A stretch of 64,000 nt of DNA, taken from the NCBI GenBank assembly GCA_025093985.1, contig JACAAK010000003.1, positions 1,364,001-1,428,000 of the forward strand. The letters run 5' to 3'. This document shows positions 20,841 through 30,146 of the stretch, piece after piece; the stretch's first letter is position 1; each line of letters starts with the position of its first letter. This DNA is from Calvatia gigantea. Its lineage: Eukaryota; Basidiomycota; Agaricomycetes; Agaricales; Lycoperdaceae. A program made the position numbers and the translations under genes. A model generated the notes under the pieces. The model did not search any database, was not told the origin of the DNA, and saw only the letters and a list, made by a program, of their open reading frames with translations.

Positions 20841-20953
20841 TTTTGCGGTCAGGAGAGCGGAAATAGAGTTGGGGTGGGGAGAGAGATGTAGAAGGAGATA
20901 GAGAGAAAGGAGGAAAGTGAATTAAAGTGTTGTTTTGAAGCTGTTAAAGCGTG

Positions 20954-20965
20954 GGGCCCATAACC
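20954..20965 (-). promoter_or_regulatory. copia-A primer binding site, half-tRNA(iMet) type
   Basis: Directly after the 5' LTR the minus strand reads GGTTATGGGCCC, complementary to GGGCCCATAACC. That matches the anticodon arm of eukaryotic initiator tRNA-Met (CAT anticodon inside) rather than a tRNA 3' end. Drosophila copia and some fungal and algal copia elements prime this way. Confidence 0.75.
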
Positions 20966-21258
20966 TGTAAAAAGGTGCGCGTGGGGGACGTTGAGACGGT
21001 CCTAACAGTGGTGGAACGAAGTCTATTGGATTAATATTAAAGGAGGAAATCCACAATTACTGTGGACAACTGTAAGAGACTTGATAATGAAGTTACAATA
21101 CTTTGCTCACCTGTGGACAACTGTAAGAGACTAAAGGCTCTCAAAGCATCCACAGGAAGCTACAAGTCCACCTGTGTCATGTGACTCATCACCTGACTAA
21201 AACTCCGTCAGTGATAAGTCCCAATCTATCTATAGGACTGATGAGACCACATCTAACA
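20966..21258 (-). repeat. copia-A 5' LTR
   Basis: This 293-bp LTR is in reverse orientation (plus strand TGTAAAAAGG...CATCTAACA). It contains two copies of CTGTGGACAACTGTAAGAGACT about 50 bp apart, a feature shared with the copia-B LTR. Confidence 0.93.
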
Positions 21259-22725
21259 CAACCGATCCTAGATTCATCTGGTCTGAATGCAAAAGCCCCA
21301 GGGTTTGCATTCAGAAAGTCAATCAGCTCACGAATGGTCTGAGGAGGTCTGTCAAGTTCCCTCTTATGGTTGGGACACCTGATGAAGATGTGATAGTGCC
21401 CCTTGAGAGCAGCACCACACAAACAGCCAACACTTTCGTTAGGAAAGAATCGCATGTGGTACGACCCAATCAGAGCATGACCTGTAACGGCACGCATGGC
21501 CCTCGCACAAAGCGAGTTAGAGCCGCTAACATGAGGGAGCCAGGGCCCACCAGAAAGGTAGGTCGGCTTCCCCGGAACAAACAGGTCTGCCCCGGAGGTG
21601 AGATCCATGTTACTACGCCCCTTGTAAGAAGAGGTAGAGTACAGCTGATGCCATGACTCCAGGACATCATCGACCGCCTCCTTACGGAGGCAGGCAATAG
21701 AAGTGAACGGCCTCAGGCCAAAAGCGACCTGAGGGAACGAGGTGACATGCCAGTGAACAGCATGGTGAAACTCCCACTTCTCAGAAGAAGGGACAGTGAG
21801 AAATTCAATGCTCCTCCGGGGATCTCCAGAGAGCCATCGTTTAAGCGCCACACACACCCCTTGGGACAGACTCTGCCCAGAATGTGTAGACGGATCAACC
21901 GCGAGCTTCGCTGATGCAATAGAATCAGTGAACACGCATATGAGCCTGACATCATCCTGCTTAAGAGCAAAATGAATGCCAAGTGCGACGGCCATGAGCT
22001 CAGCATCAGGTGCTGTAACTCGGCCTGCCATGCGAGTGATCTCACAGAGACACTCATGCTGGCGATAGACATGGGCAGACGAAACTGCCTGGAACTTGCC
22101 ATGGAGTGGCAGACTTGTGTCTGTCGCCATATGGACAATCCCGAAGTCCTCCCTGCACTCCCTAAGGTGCGCGTTGAGAGCATACATATGCTCGGGGTCA
22201 GTATTACCCTCCACATTGAGTTTCACCTCCATAAACGACACCTGGTCAGGGTGGCAGTCCATCAGGTGGTATCCAGGCTGATTAATCGAAGCCATGGGCT
22301 CAAATTCCTCGACAAGGTTCACCAGGTTGGCATCAGCCTGGATTAAAGAGCCTTTAGTCTTCTTGCAAGTAGCGGGAGACATGAGGCCGATAGATCGAGT
22401 ATGCAGCTTAGCAGACCCAGAATATTCAGGGCTCATAAGGGCCCTGAGAGGATGGTTAGGTGACAGGGTCTTAATCCTGTAGTCCGACCTGACAGCAAGC
22501 TTCTGTATGTGAAGCTGGATGGGTATGAGACCTGTGAATGACTCTGCGGCCCCAGTAGGGGCAGTCCGGAACGCACCTGTGATCCACAGGGCCGCCCGTC
22601 TCTGCATGGCATTCAGGCTCTTAAGGGCCACCTTACAGCGGGAACCCTTGAAGAACCATAGTTTAAAGCCATATGTCGCAATAGGGACAACACATGACCG
22701 ATAAAGGAGGTGCTTCTGCATAGGC
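21259..22725 (-). pseudogene. LINE-h ORF2 C-terminal part
   Basis: A minus-strand open frame covers the end of RT (MQKHLLYRSCVVPIATYGF), RNase H (VHMATDTSL, DAELMAVALG, FTDSIAS) and the C-terminal Cys/His motif. The normal GIG-stop end is disrupted by the copia-A LTR at 21258, so translation runs on into the LTR to 21189. The upstream end is cut by the copia-B LTR at 22726. Confidence 0.87.
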
Positions 22726-23116
22726 TGTTGAAGGGAGCGCGTAGGGGAACGTCTGGCGGTCCTAACACTGAAGAAACAACGTGACTTGATAGAGAGAATC
22801 TCGAGAAAAACGCGTTTTATTGAACACCAGTCCTGTGGACTGTTGTAAGAGGCTCAGTACAAAACAGAAAATTGTCCTACTCACCTGTGGACTGTTGTAA
22901 GAGGCTAAAGAGCCAGAAAGCGTCCACAGGTGTTCTAACTAAGTTCAACCATCATGTGACCAAGTCACATGATCACAAAAGCGTCCATTGTGGCTCTAAG
23001 TCCACATCTCTATGTACAAGTCCATATCTCCTTGGACAACTCCACAAGTGTCCTACCAAACCTTGGAGCCCTGACTCAGGAGAGTCCATCTAACACTGTC
23101 TGGAGCACTCCTGACA
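22726..23116 (-). repeat. copia-B 3' LTR
   Basis: A 391-bp LTR is read on the minus strand from TGTCAGGAG (23116) to CTTCAACA (22726). The start is set by the purine tract GGGGGGTG directly upstream and by the same boundary in the 56736 copy, which has a target duplication. The two direct repeats CCTGTGGACTGTTGTAAGAGGCT (around 22840-22910) are both present. Confidence 0.87.
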
Positions 23117-23136
23117 CACCCCCCTGATCCAGACAG

Positions 23137-23529
23137 TCCTTAACGAGTGAGACTAAGCATAGGAACAGCAAATGAGATCGTTTTGGGTTGGACAGCCTTG
23201 GTGAGAATATCAGCAAGTTGCTCATCAGTGGAAATGTATACAGGATCAATGATGTCTTCAGCCACTGCATCCCGGAGCCAGTAGTACCGCAAGTCCAGGT
23301 GCTTCATGCGTCCATGGTGTTCTGGGTTCTTCGCCACACTGATCCCAGACTTGTTGTCAACAAAGAGAGTGGAAGGAAGGGAAGGGGGATAGCCAAACTC
23401 AGTTAGGATGTTCCTCATCCACATGATCTCCTTGCCTCCTTCAACAGCAGCAACATACTCGGCTTCAGTAGAAGACAGGGTGACAAAGCTCTGACGCTTT
23501 GAGGACCACCCAACAGCTGCACCACTCAC
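23137..23529 (-). pseudogene. copia-B RNase H, C-terminal end of Pol
   Basis: A minus-strand frame encodes GAAVGWSSKRQSFVTL, STEAEYVAAVEGGKE, LFVDNKSG, KHLDLRYYWLRD and DEQLADILTKAVQP. It ends at TAA/TGA after LSLTR (23140), just before the purine tract and LTR. The upstream part of the element is replaced at ~23530 by LINE-i. Confidence 0.87.
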
Positions 23530-23532
23530 TTT

Positions 23533-24549
23533 GGTGGCTCCCCCATGTTAGCGGCTCTAACTCGCTCTGTGCGAGGGCCGTGCGTGCCGTTACTGGTCAT
23601 GCTCCGATTGGGTCGTACCGAGTACGATTCTTTCCTACTGAAGGCGTTGGCTGCTCGTGTGGCGCCGCTCTTGAGGGGCGCTATCACATTTTCATCAGGT
23701 GTCCCAACCACAAGAGGGAACTTGACAGACCTCCTCAGACCATTTGTGAGCTAATTGACTTCTTGAATGCAAACCCTGGTGCTTTCGCGTTCAGACCAGA
23801 TGATGCTGGGATCGGTTGAGCTGGCACGCGTGGGGGGCTCCTGCGGGGTTGCTGGTCTTCTGGCCTACTGGGTGGAGAAGTTGTAAGGCAACAGGGGTGG
23901 GGTCCCTGGGGGGTGCTTCTGGCCGCGGCTGGTGGTGCTCCTTTCCTGGGCCCAGTTGGGGGCTTCGCGGGGGGCGTAGGCATTAAATAATGGGGGTGGG
24001 GTCCCCGGGTGGCGGTGCGGGTTCGTCCTGCTCAGCTGCTTTCTTGGGCACCGTCTAGGCGGCGCTTCGAGTTGCTACCCTGCCTGCTGTGTTGCTCTAG
24101 ATCAGGACTGGGCTGATACCCTTCCGCTTGGGAAGTTGGGGGTAAGGCGGCTCCAAGCGGGGGCTCCTTGCGCTGGCTCTCCTGACTACACCTGTCCCCT
24201 CTCGGGCGCTCGGCCGCCGTTGCCGCTGGGCCCGCCGCTTGTGGGATGATCAGGGCACTGCCGCTTTGCGACGGTGCATCACTGGGTGTACACCACAAGA
24301 CCTGGGCAACTGGGTCTTCCTCAGTGTGATGGGCATTTCGGGAAACCGGAGGATTTAGCAAGTAGGGGGTAGACTGGTCTGGTCTGGGTTAGCGCTTGGG
24401 TTGGGTTGGGCTGCCTCTGAACAGTAGATTACTCTTAACTCATCGGACCTTGTAGTTAGGGGATTTGTACTCTACTACACGCGGACTGCGATCGGGCACT
24501 GCGTTATAAATGGGTGCAAGCCTTGATTTAAAAAAAAAAAAAAAAAAAA
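23533..24549 (+). mobile_element. LINE-i: 5'-truncated LINE
   Basis: This has the C-terminal 95 codons of ORF2 (LPHVSGSNSLCARAV to DDAGIG, TGA at 23817-23819), then 3' UTR and poly(A) at 24530-24549. It is joined on the left to copia-B and on the right, after poly(A), to antisense LINE-j. The flanks are therefore different elements and no target duplication is seen. Confidence 0.88.
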
Positions 24550-25774
24550 GACAAGGCTCCCCCTGATAGGAGATAGCCTCGCACGCAGGCAACTTACGCG
24601 CCTTGACCCATTCCATAAGGTCCCAAGGGCGCTTGTTGGTCTCAGCAATTTCCTCAATCTTCTCATCAAAGAATTTGTGCTTCTTAGACGCCACAACGCG
24701 TCGAAATGCCTTCCAGTCCACAGGGTCCAAAGAATCCCTGTGGGCCTGAAGGGCGACCCTGCAATCCTCATCCCACCAGGGTTGAGACTTTGCGGATATG
24801 TGCACCTCCACAGTGTGGCGATGCCACGCTGCAGAGAACACCGACCCAATAGCCGATGCCAGGACATTAACATCCCGCGCTGAGGTAAGGGGATGATCTC
24901 GAAGACCATACACCCCCTCTCTGATCTCATCCAGGAACTGCAATTCCGCAGTCGCCGCCGAGTTCTTGGGAAATGCCCTTCTGACATTTGTGATGTCTTC
25001 GGGGCGGATAGGGATCGTGACAGACAGCGGATGGTGGTCCGATGGGCCTGTCAGATCCGATCTGATCTGGGGACGTGCGATGCGCCACCTGAGATCGGAG
25101 ATAAAGACCAGATCAATCACCGATTGGCGCTTGGTCGGATCTCGAGGTACATGAGTAGGAGCCCTGGAATCTGGTAACCAGATCCCAAGGCCGAGGTTGT
25201 TGGCAGCTTCCAGAAGCTGCTGGGCAGGTCGGTGGTGATGCGGGACGCCATCGTCCCACTCACGCGAATGGCAATTAAAATCGCCCCCCATGTAGTGCAT
25301 CTGGGGTAGAGAATCGCGCTTCTCATAGAGAAGCTTGATTGCAGTGTGCTCATCATCAGAATAGACATTCATGAAGTAGCATTCACGGCCGTGATTGAAG
25401 ATGGTAAGAACCATCGCATCACGGTGATCAATGAGGTCCTGCCTAAGCGAGGGCCTCAGTCTCTTGATCCGCGTGTGGACAAAAGCCATAACACGCGGTC
25501 GATCTTGCTCCTCTGCAGTGGAGGCCGGCCTCACCATATATAACCACTCAGGGTGCTTAGGTGCTCCGATGACGGGCTCGCCCTCGGCGTCAAGCGTCGA
25601 GGGGGCGGATCTAATCGTTCACCAGGGCGGTTCCTGTACGAAGATGATGTCGAAGTTATCTTTCTCAGATTCTAGCAATGTGTCCAATAATATGTAATTC
25701 TTTGCTACGTTAAACGACAATATACGTAATTTCCCCTTCACGAAACGCCTCAACTCGTCAGGCTCGGGGTTCAT
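24550..25774 (-). pseudogene. LINE-j ORF2 N-terminal part: APE endonuclease
   Basis: On the minus strand ORF2 starts MNPEPDELRRFVKGKLRIL at ATG 25774. It shares ATGA with the ORF1 stop. APE endonuclease motifs are present: VQEPPW, NVYSDDEH, HYMGGDFNCHSREWDD, VIDLVFISDLRW and TGPSDHHPLSV. One in-frame stop, TGA at 25621-25619, falls where the copies at 33102 and 43435 have Arg (PPWR), so it fits CGA-to-TGA. After ISYQGEPC the frame runs into the antisense poly(T) of LINE-i. RT is missing. Confidence 0.88.
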
Positions 25775-26274
25775 TGCGCGGATGCTGAAGTGTTATCAGC
25801 AGATCGTGATGCCATCCTTGAGAGACGGCGTTCACTCACCTTTCTATAGTGCTCTTTGATCCACTCGGCCTCGTACCAGTGGCGCCAAAGCTGGCACGAA
25901 TAGGAGTCGGTGCAGTGTTCACCACCGCAGTTCAGACACTTGAATTTGTGGGGACACAGTTGTCCCTCAGGGGTAGCCTTGTTGAGATCCTTCAGATGAC
26001 AACAACCGGCAACGGCACAATGGTTCTCAGAAGTGTGAGGCCCAGCGCAAATAGGGCACCTGTTCGACCGGGATCGACAGATAGCAGTGGAGTGGCCCCA
26101 GTACCAGCAGCGCTGACACCAGGGGACCCCGGTATGGGCGGACGCCTGCTGCACATGGCAGGAGTGCGTTCCAATCTGGACGGTGCGCCCCACGAGGCGC
26201 TTCATCCGGGTGCCGGTCTTACTAGATTACAGTAACCGCCCCATTGATGGTGGTGGTTGCTGGAAAAGGAAGGT
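25771..26274 (-). pseudogene. LINE-j 5' end and internally deleted ORF1
   Basis: On the minus strand the intact LINE 5' end (ACCTTCCTTTTCC, 26274) is followed by ~50 nt of leader. This is joined at about 26225 to the 3' third of ORF1, so most of ORF1 is deleted. The retained part has all three zinc motifs: CQRCWYWGHSTAIC, CPICAGPHTSENHC..., and CLNCGGEHCTDSYSC. It ends SASAQ with TGA at 25773-25771. Confidence 0.87.
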
Positions 26275-26473
26275 GACAAGATACACTATTCTACTCACCT
26301 GTGGAACACTGTAAGAGACTAAAGGCCTCCAAAGCATCCACAGGCAGCTACAAGTCCAACTGTCATGTGACAACAGTCACATGATCCAAACTCCGTCAGT
26401 GATAAGTCCACCTTTGCCTATACACTCTCTAATACAACTCTGTCACTGCTTACTGACTGGGGCAAATCTAACA
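26275..26473 (-). repeat. LTR-C fragment (copia-like LTR)
   Basis: This is a reverse-orientation copia-type LTR remnant ending AAATCTAACA, related to the copia-A LTR (GGAACACTGTAAGAGACTAAAG, CTCCGTCAGTGATAAGTCC). It overlaps in content with the plus-strand fragment at 51284-51511. It is cut on the left by the LINE-j 5' end. Confidence 0.75.
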
Positions 26474-26899
26474 ACTCGATCTGACATCGGACACGAGCCT
26501 GGACAAGACCTCTGTTGATGACTTCAACGAAGTGATTGGTTTGAGGGTGGGGGGAACCTTCCGGAATGGCCACTGCTGTCATGAGAAGCTGTCGCTGGTT
26601 GGGACCAGCCGTGACATTGTCAGGGCACTTGGACTTGCCTTGCGCTGAGGGTTCTGCTTCACAAGCCATTGCAACGACTCGTTTGGGCTCAAGCTCTGGG
26701 AAGGACTGCGCAACTCACACAGCTGTAACCACAGGGATCTGGGCAGACTTGCCCTTGCCAGAGGAAGAGAGCGTCTGCGCGTACGAGGACGGTGCCACCT
26801 TCTTCTTCTTGGTGATGTTAAGAGGGTGTACAGGACTGGGTTGGACCTGGGCGCTTCTCCACTGTTGCTGCAGGGCAAGGCGCTTTGCCTCTGCATTCT
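26474..26899 (-). pseudogene. LINE-k ORF1 middle fragment
   Basis: Minus-strand sequence matches the middle of ORF1 (EAEPSAQGKSKCPDNVTA, NHFVEVINRGLVQARVRC). Frames are disrupted. It lies between LTR-C and a copia-B 3' end. Confidence 0.8.
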
Positions 26900-27170
26900 C
26901 ATCCTAACTGAGTTTGGCTATCCCTCTTCCCTTCCTTCCACTCTCTTTGTTGACAACAAGTCTGGGATCAGTGTGGCAAAGAACCCAGAACACCATGGAT
27001 GCATGAAGCACTTGGACTTGTGGTACTACTGGCTCCGGGATGCAGTGGCTGAAGACATCATTGATCCTGTATATATTCCCACTGATGAGCAACTCGCCAA
27101 TATTCTCACCAAGGCTGTCCAACCCAAAATGATCTCATTTGCTGTTCCTATGCTTGGTCTCACTTGTTAA
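26900..27170 (+). pseudogene. copia-B2 RNase H C-terminal fragment
   Basis: A plus-strand frame runs from ILTEFGYPSSLPSTLF to TAA at 27168-27170. It has KHLDLWYYWLRDAV and DEQLANILTKAVQP. It is collinear with, and inverted relative to, 23137-23430. It is followed by the GGGGGGTG tract and the LTR at 27194. Confidence 0.87.
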
Positions 27171-27193
27171 GGACTGTCTGGATCAGGGGGGTG

Positions 27194-27532
27194 TGTCAGG
27201 AGTGCTCCAGACAGTGTTAGATGGACTCTCCTGAGTCAGGGCTCCAAGGTTTGGTAGGACACTTGTGGAGTTGTCCAAGGAGATATGGACTTGTACATAG
27301 AGATGTGGACTTAGAGCCACAATGGACGCTTTTGTGATCATGTGACTTGGTCACATGATGGTTGGACTTAGTTAGAACACCTGTGGATGCTTTCTGGCTC
27401 TTTAGCCTCTTACAACAGTTCACAGGACTGGTGTTCAATAAAACGCATTTTTCTTGAGATTCTCTCTATCAAGTCACATTGTTTCTTTGGCGTTAGGACC
27501 GCCAGACGTTCCCCTACACACTCCCTTTAACA
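27194..27532 (+). repeat. copia-B2 3' LTR
   Basis: A 339-bp LTR (TGTCAGGAG...TTTAACA). It is 52 bp shorter than the copy at 22726-23116 because one of the two direct repeats around TGTTGTAAGAGGCT and the sequence between them are missing. Confidence 0.87.
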
Positions 27533-27747
27533 CATTTTGGGCGACCAGTGAATTTATCAAGTAGGGGGGGGTCTGGTCTGGTCTGGGTTAATGCTTGGGT
27601 TGGGTTGGGTTGCCTCCGAACAGTAGATTACTCTCAACTCATCAGACTTTGTAGTTGGGGTTTTTGTACTTAGCTACACGTGGACTGCAATTGGGCACCA
27701 CGTTATAAATTGGCGCAAGCCATGAATTTTTTAAAAAAAAAAAAAAA
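27533..27747 (+). mobile_element. LINE-l 3' UTR end with poly(A)
   Basis: This starts at the CATTTTGGGC part of the LINE 3' UTR and ends in an A run at 27733-27747. The upstream part was displaced by the copia-B2 LTR. Confidence 0.83.
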
Positions 27748-28424
27748 GGCAACAGGGGTGGGGTCCCTGAGGGGTGCTTCCAGCCTCGGCTGGTAGTGCT
27801 CCTTTCCTGGGCCTGGTTAGGGGCTTTGTGGGGGGCAAAGGCATAAAATAATGGGGGTGGGGTCCCCGGGTGGTGGTACGGGTTTGTCCTGCTCAGCTGC
27901 TTTCTTGGGCACTGTCTAGGTGGCACTTTGAGTTGCTACCCTGCCTGTTGGGTTGCCCTAGATCGGGACTGGGCTGATACCCTTTCATCTGGGAAGTTGG
28001 AGGTAAGGCAGCTCCAAGCAGGGAGTCCTCATGCTGGCTCTCCTAACTACACCTGTCCCCTTTTGGGTGCTCGGCTGCCATCGCCACTGGGCCCACCACT
28101 TGTGGGATGATTAGGACACCACTGCTGAGCTTCACTCAGCCATGGTGTGTCACTGGGTGTACACCACAAGACCTGGGCAACTGGGTCTTCTTTAGTGTGA
28201 TGGGCATTTTGGGAAACCAGGGATTTTATAAGTAGGGAGTGGTCTAGTTCGGTTTGGGTGGGCTACTGCTTGGGCTGGGTTGGGCTGCTTGTGAACGTAG
28301 TTTACTCTTAACTCATCAAACTTTGTAGTTGGGGCTTTGTACTTGGCTACACACAGACTGCAATTGGGCACTGCGTTATAAATTGGCGCAAGCCATGATT
28401 TAAAAAAAAAAAAAAAAAAAAAAA
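27748..28424 (+). mobile_element. LINE-m 3' UTR with poly(A)
   Basis: This is a 3' UTR from GGCAACAGGGGTGG to poly(A) 28402-28424, with no coding sequence. It has a longer variant of the covarying hairpin (28116-28148). It directly follows the poly(A) of LINE-l and directly precedes LINE-n. Confidence 0.87.
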
Positions 28425-29738
28425 GCTAAAACAATGGCTCTCTGGGAATCCCTGGAGGAGCATTGAGTTCCTCACTGTCCCTTCTTCTGAGAAGTGGGAG
28501 TTCCACCATGCTGTCCACTAGCATGTCACTTTGTTCCCTCAGGTTGCTTATGGCCTGAGACCATTCACTTCTATTGCCCGCCTACACAAAGAGGTGGTTG
28601 ATGATGTTCTGGAGTCATGGCACTAGCTGTACTCTACCTCTTCATACAAGGGGCGTAGTAATATGGATCTTGCCTCTGGGGCAGACCCGTCTATTTCAGG
28701 GAAGCCGACCTACCTTTCTGGTGGGCCTTGGCTCCCTCATATTAGCGGCTCTAACTCACTATGTGCGAGGGCCATGCATGCTGTTACAGGCCATGTTCCA
28801 ATTGGGTCATACTGCATACAATTCTTTCCTAATGAAGGCGTTGGATGCTTGTGTGGCACTGCTCTTGAGGGGTACTATCACATATTTGTCAGGTGTCCCA
28901 ATTATAAAAGGAAACTTGACAGACCTCCTCAGACCATCTGTGAGCTGATTGATTTTCTGAATGCGAATCTGGGGGCTTTTGCGTTCAGACCAGATGATGC
29001 TGGGATCGGCTGAGCTGGCACATGTGGGGGGTTCCTATGGGGTCACTGGTCTTTCAATCTACTGGGTGGAGAAGTCATAAGGTAACAGGGGTGGGGTCCC
29101 TGGGGGGTGCTTCTGGCCTTGGCTGGTAGTGTTCCTTTCCTGGGCCTGGTCTGGGGCTTTTCAGGGGGCAAAGGCATAAAATAACGGGGGTGGGGTCCCC
29201 GGGTGGTGGTGTGGGTTCATTCTACTTAGCTGCTTTCTTGGGCGCTGTCTAGGTAATGCTTCGAGTTGTTACCCTACCTACTGGGTTGCTCTGGATTAGG
29301 ACTGGGCTGATACTTATTTGCCTGGAAAGTTGGGGGTAAGGCAGCTCCAAGTGGGGGCTCCTTGTGCTGGCTCTCCTGACTATACTTGTCCCCCCAAGGG
29401 CACTCGGCCGCTGTTGCCGCTGGGTCCGCCTCTTGAGGGATGGTCAGGGCACTGCCACTTTGTGGCGATGTGTCATTGGGTGTACACCACAAGACCTGGG
29501 CAACTGGGTCTTCTACAGTGTGATGGGCATTTCGGGAAACTGGGGAATTTAGCAAGTAGGGTAGGGTCTGGTCTGGTCCAGGTTACACTTGGGTTGGGTT
29601 GGTCGCCTCTGAACAGTAGATTACTCTTAACTCATCGGACTTTGTAGTTAGGGGATTTGTACTCTGCTACACACAGACTGTAATTGGGCACTGCGTTATA
29701 AATTGGTGCAAGCCTTGATTTTTTAATAAAAAAAAAAA
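28425..29738 (+). mobile_element. LINE-n: truncated LINE with decayed ORF2 end
   Basis: ORF2 C-terminal sequence (28425-29013) is collinear with the reference and carries in-frame TAGs near 28528 and 28624. The last 116 codons (MDLASGADPS to DDAGIG) are open to TGA 29011-29013. The 3' UTR and an A-rich tail with one TAATA interruption end at 29738. Antisense LINE-o follows directly. Confidence 0.87.
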
Positions 29739-30024
29739 GCATGTCATGGTGCAATGAAGGAAAGAACTGCATGATGTCAAATGTCACCATGCTAGTCTTG
29801 AGGCCTTTGGCCCAACCCACCCTCACAATGTAGGTGAGCATCAGGCCTACATCTTCAGTAGATCTCTGAATCACACCTCTGAGCTGGTTAGGATGAAAGA
29901 CCCCAAATTTGACTCAGTCAAACTGGAGCCTGTTCACAATCATTTTCTCAAACAGCTTGCCAAGCATGTTGAGGAGTACAATAGGCCTGAAGGCCTTGGG
30001 AGTAGAGTATGCCAGCTTCCCTTC
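29739..30024 (-). pseudogene. LINE-o RT fragment
   Basis: Minus-strand RT sequence (VIQRSTEDVGLMLTYIVR, FDIMQFFPSLHHDML) is read from 30024 to 29739. It is cut at one side by the LINE-n poly(A) and at the other by the 5' end of LINE-p. Confidence 0.82.
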
Positions 30025-30146
30025 ACCTTCCTTTTCCAGCAACCACCACCATCAAAGGGGCAGTTACTGTAGTCTGTCGCATCGTATACACCGCAACCCC
30101 AATGTTTGGCTAGGGCGCTCCCCTAGTTGCTGATCTACTCGCTGGT

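Larger units (their letters stand above)
17009..21258 (-). mobile_element. copia-A: Ty1/copia element, 3' end missing
   Basis: Read on the minus strand, the order is 5' LTR (20966-21258), leader with primer site, gag, then PR-IN and RNase H. The 3' end is cut at 17009, next to the LINE-g poly(A). A large RT deletion and a solo LTR in gag disable it. It inserted in LINE-h exactly at the ORF2 end (GGATCGGTTG). Confidence 0.9.

Noticed and set aside
23095..23117. Copia-B LTR starting at TGTTAGATG
   Set aside because: The purine tract and the duplication at 56737 place the start 21 bp further out, at TGTCAGGAG.
24440..25537. 365-codon ORF ending in a Phe run
   Set aside because: Real up to the EN part, but the tail is the antisense poly(A) and 3' UTR of LINE-i read through a junction.
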